20,574 bases of DNA from the NCBI GenBank assembly GCA_949451265.1, contig CASTQR010000008.1, forward strand, positions 1 through 20,574, read 5' to 3'. The DNA is from an uncultured Eubacteriales bacterium. GTDB taxonomy: Bacteria > Bacillota_A > Clostridia > Oscillospirales > Oscillospiraceae. Under the pieces are notes generated by a model, which made no database searches, was not told the DNA's origin, and was given only the letters and a program-made list of their open reading frames with translations. Both the position numbers and the translations under genes were made by a program. Below, one piece after another: positions 20,128 to 20,574 of this stretch. Every line of letters starts with the position of its first letter. Within the stretch, counting starts at the first letter, position 1.

Positions 20128-20179
20128 GCCGTCCCCCTCCACGGGCAATCAGACGACACGGGAAAGGAATGGTGGGCCC

Positions 20180-20434
20180 ATGGTTTATTATCTGATCATC
20201 TGCCGCTCGCTGACCTACGCCCAGCGCACCGCCCATGTGCTGGAGCGGGCGGGTATCCCTGGATACGTCCTGCGCGCCCCGAAGGTGATCTCCAAGGAGG
20301 GCTGCGGCTACTGTGTGCGTATCGCGGAGCGGCGGCTCACCGACGCGCTGGTGGTGCTGCGCCGGGAGGGGCTGGCCCCCAAGCAGGTGTTCCTCCAGTC
20401 GGCGGACGGAGAATACAGCGAGGTGAAGGCATGA
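20180..20434 (+). CDS. DUF3343 family, Se/S carrier-like protein
   Basis: DUF3343 proteins are small cytoplasmic proteins described in databases as putative selenium/sulfur carrier-like; no reaction is firmly established. The 84-residue product starts MVYYLIICRSLTYAQRTAHV and has a compact alpha/beta pattern: an N-terminal strand-helix, AGIPGYVLRAPKVIS, then GCGYCVRIAERR with Cys42 followed by Gly43 at the place of the family's conserved CG, and a second Cys at 45. ATG 20180 is the only ATG in frame; AAAGGA at 20163-20168 is 11 bases upstream. The stop overlaps the ATG of an aminotransferase class V gene, a pairing common in Clostridia and consistent with passing sulfur or selenium from a desulfurase to a carrier. 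Confidence 0.85.
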   Translation: MVYYLIICRSLTYAQRTAHVLERAGIPGYVLRAPKVISKEGCGYCVRIAERRLTDALVVLRREGLAPKQVFLQSADGEYSEVKA

Positions 20435-20574
20435 TCTATCTGGACAGCGCGGCAACAACGCTGGAAAAGCCACAGGCCGTCCCGGCCCGCACCGCCTGGG
20501 CCATGACCCATCTGGCCAGCCCCGGCCGGGGCGGGTACGGCGCGGGCATGGGGGCGGCGGAGCTGGTCTACCGG
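20431..20574 (+). CDS. Class V aminotransferase, cysteine desulfurase-like, 3'-truncated
   Basis: This gene runs off the window; 48 codons are visible from ATG 20431, which overlaps the DUF3343 stop (ATGA). The start MIYLDSAATT is the hallmark N-terminus of cysteine desulfurases and selenocysteine lyases (NifS/SufS/CsdA class, PLP-dependent), and SPGRGGYGAG at residues 30-39 matches the segment binding the PLP/substrate region in the clostridial cysteine-desulfurase-like group. The PLP lysine and mobile-loop cysteine would lie beyond the edge, so desulfurase activity cannot be confirmed. LDSAATT replaces the more common LDNAATT, a mild change. Confidence 0.85.
   Translation, partial: MIYLDSAATTLEKPQAVPARTAWAMTHLASPGRGGYGAGMGAAELVYR

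Noticed and set aside
1..20574. CRISPR arrays, insertion sequences, tRNA or rRNA genes, prophage or toxin-antitoxin modules
   Set aside because: I saw no regularly spaced repeats, transposase motifs, clover-leaf structures or rRNA-like stretches anywhere in the window.

Overview
The window comes from a GC-rich, endospore-forming member of the Clostridia. It carries a complete spoIIIAA-AH locus, the Bacillus/Clostridium-type order nusB-xseA-xseB-ispA-dxs-tlyA-recN, LL-diaminopimelate aminotransferase (the DapL route to lysine), and strong G/C preference at third codon positions. This gene set best fits the Oscillospiraceae/Flavonifractor-like gut clostridia. That placement is an inference; genus and species cannot be read from the sequence. 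Every gene I can support is on the + strand. Genes are packed tightly, often with 4-base ATGA or GTGA stop/start overlaps, and no gene-free stretch reaches 300 bases.

Layout. (1) 1-1897: the end of dapF, then dapL behind its own sigma-A-type promoter; both serve meso-DAP/lysine synthesis. A bipartite hairpin terminator follows. (2) 2026-6879: a sigma-E-like promoter and the eight-gene spoIIIA operon, which encodes the mother-cell half of the mother cell-forespore channel. An AT-rich gap with an imperfect palindrome precedes spoIIIAH, and a possible 45-codon basic ORF is coupled to the end of spoIIIAH. (3) 7028-7542: a monocistronic Asp23/Gls24 (YqhY-like) gene with a near-consensus promoter and two tandem terminators. 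(4) 7533-12049: nusB, a divergent TsaD-family paralogue, xseA, xseB, ispA, then a DUF212 (divergent PAP2) membrane protein after a structured intergenic region bounded by a 12-bp direct repeat. (5) 12136-18146: dxs, tlyA, nadK, recN and a Cof-type HAD phosphatase, then a terminator. (6) 18238-20069: an upstream palindrome, a sigma-A promoter, carD, a small terminator, ispD and ispF. (7) 20180-end: a DUF3343 Se/S-carrier-like protein and the start of a cysteine-desulfurase-like aminotransferase, cut by the window edge.

How the genes fit together. Four isoprenoid genes (ispA, dxs, ispD, ispF) lie within about 10 kb and give most of the MEP route plus prenyl diphosphate synthesis, with a PAP2-like protein between ispA and dxs. 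DNA repair (xseA/B, recN), RNA-level functions (nusB, tlyA, carD) and NAD kinase make up the rest of the housekeeping set. Compared with the B. subtilis order, folD and argR are absent from their usual places; a TsaD-like gene fills the folD slot and nadK sits where argR would be.

Most of the window is conserved core genome. I found no convincing wholly new multi-gene system, CRISPR array, transposon, tRNA or rRNA. The points most worth a second look are the TsaD-like paralogue with altered core motifs, the 11.42-11.57 kb intergenic element, the AT-rich island before spoIIIAH, the terminator placed directly in front of ispD, and the DUF3343/aminotransferase pair.
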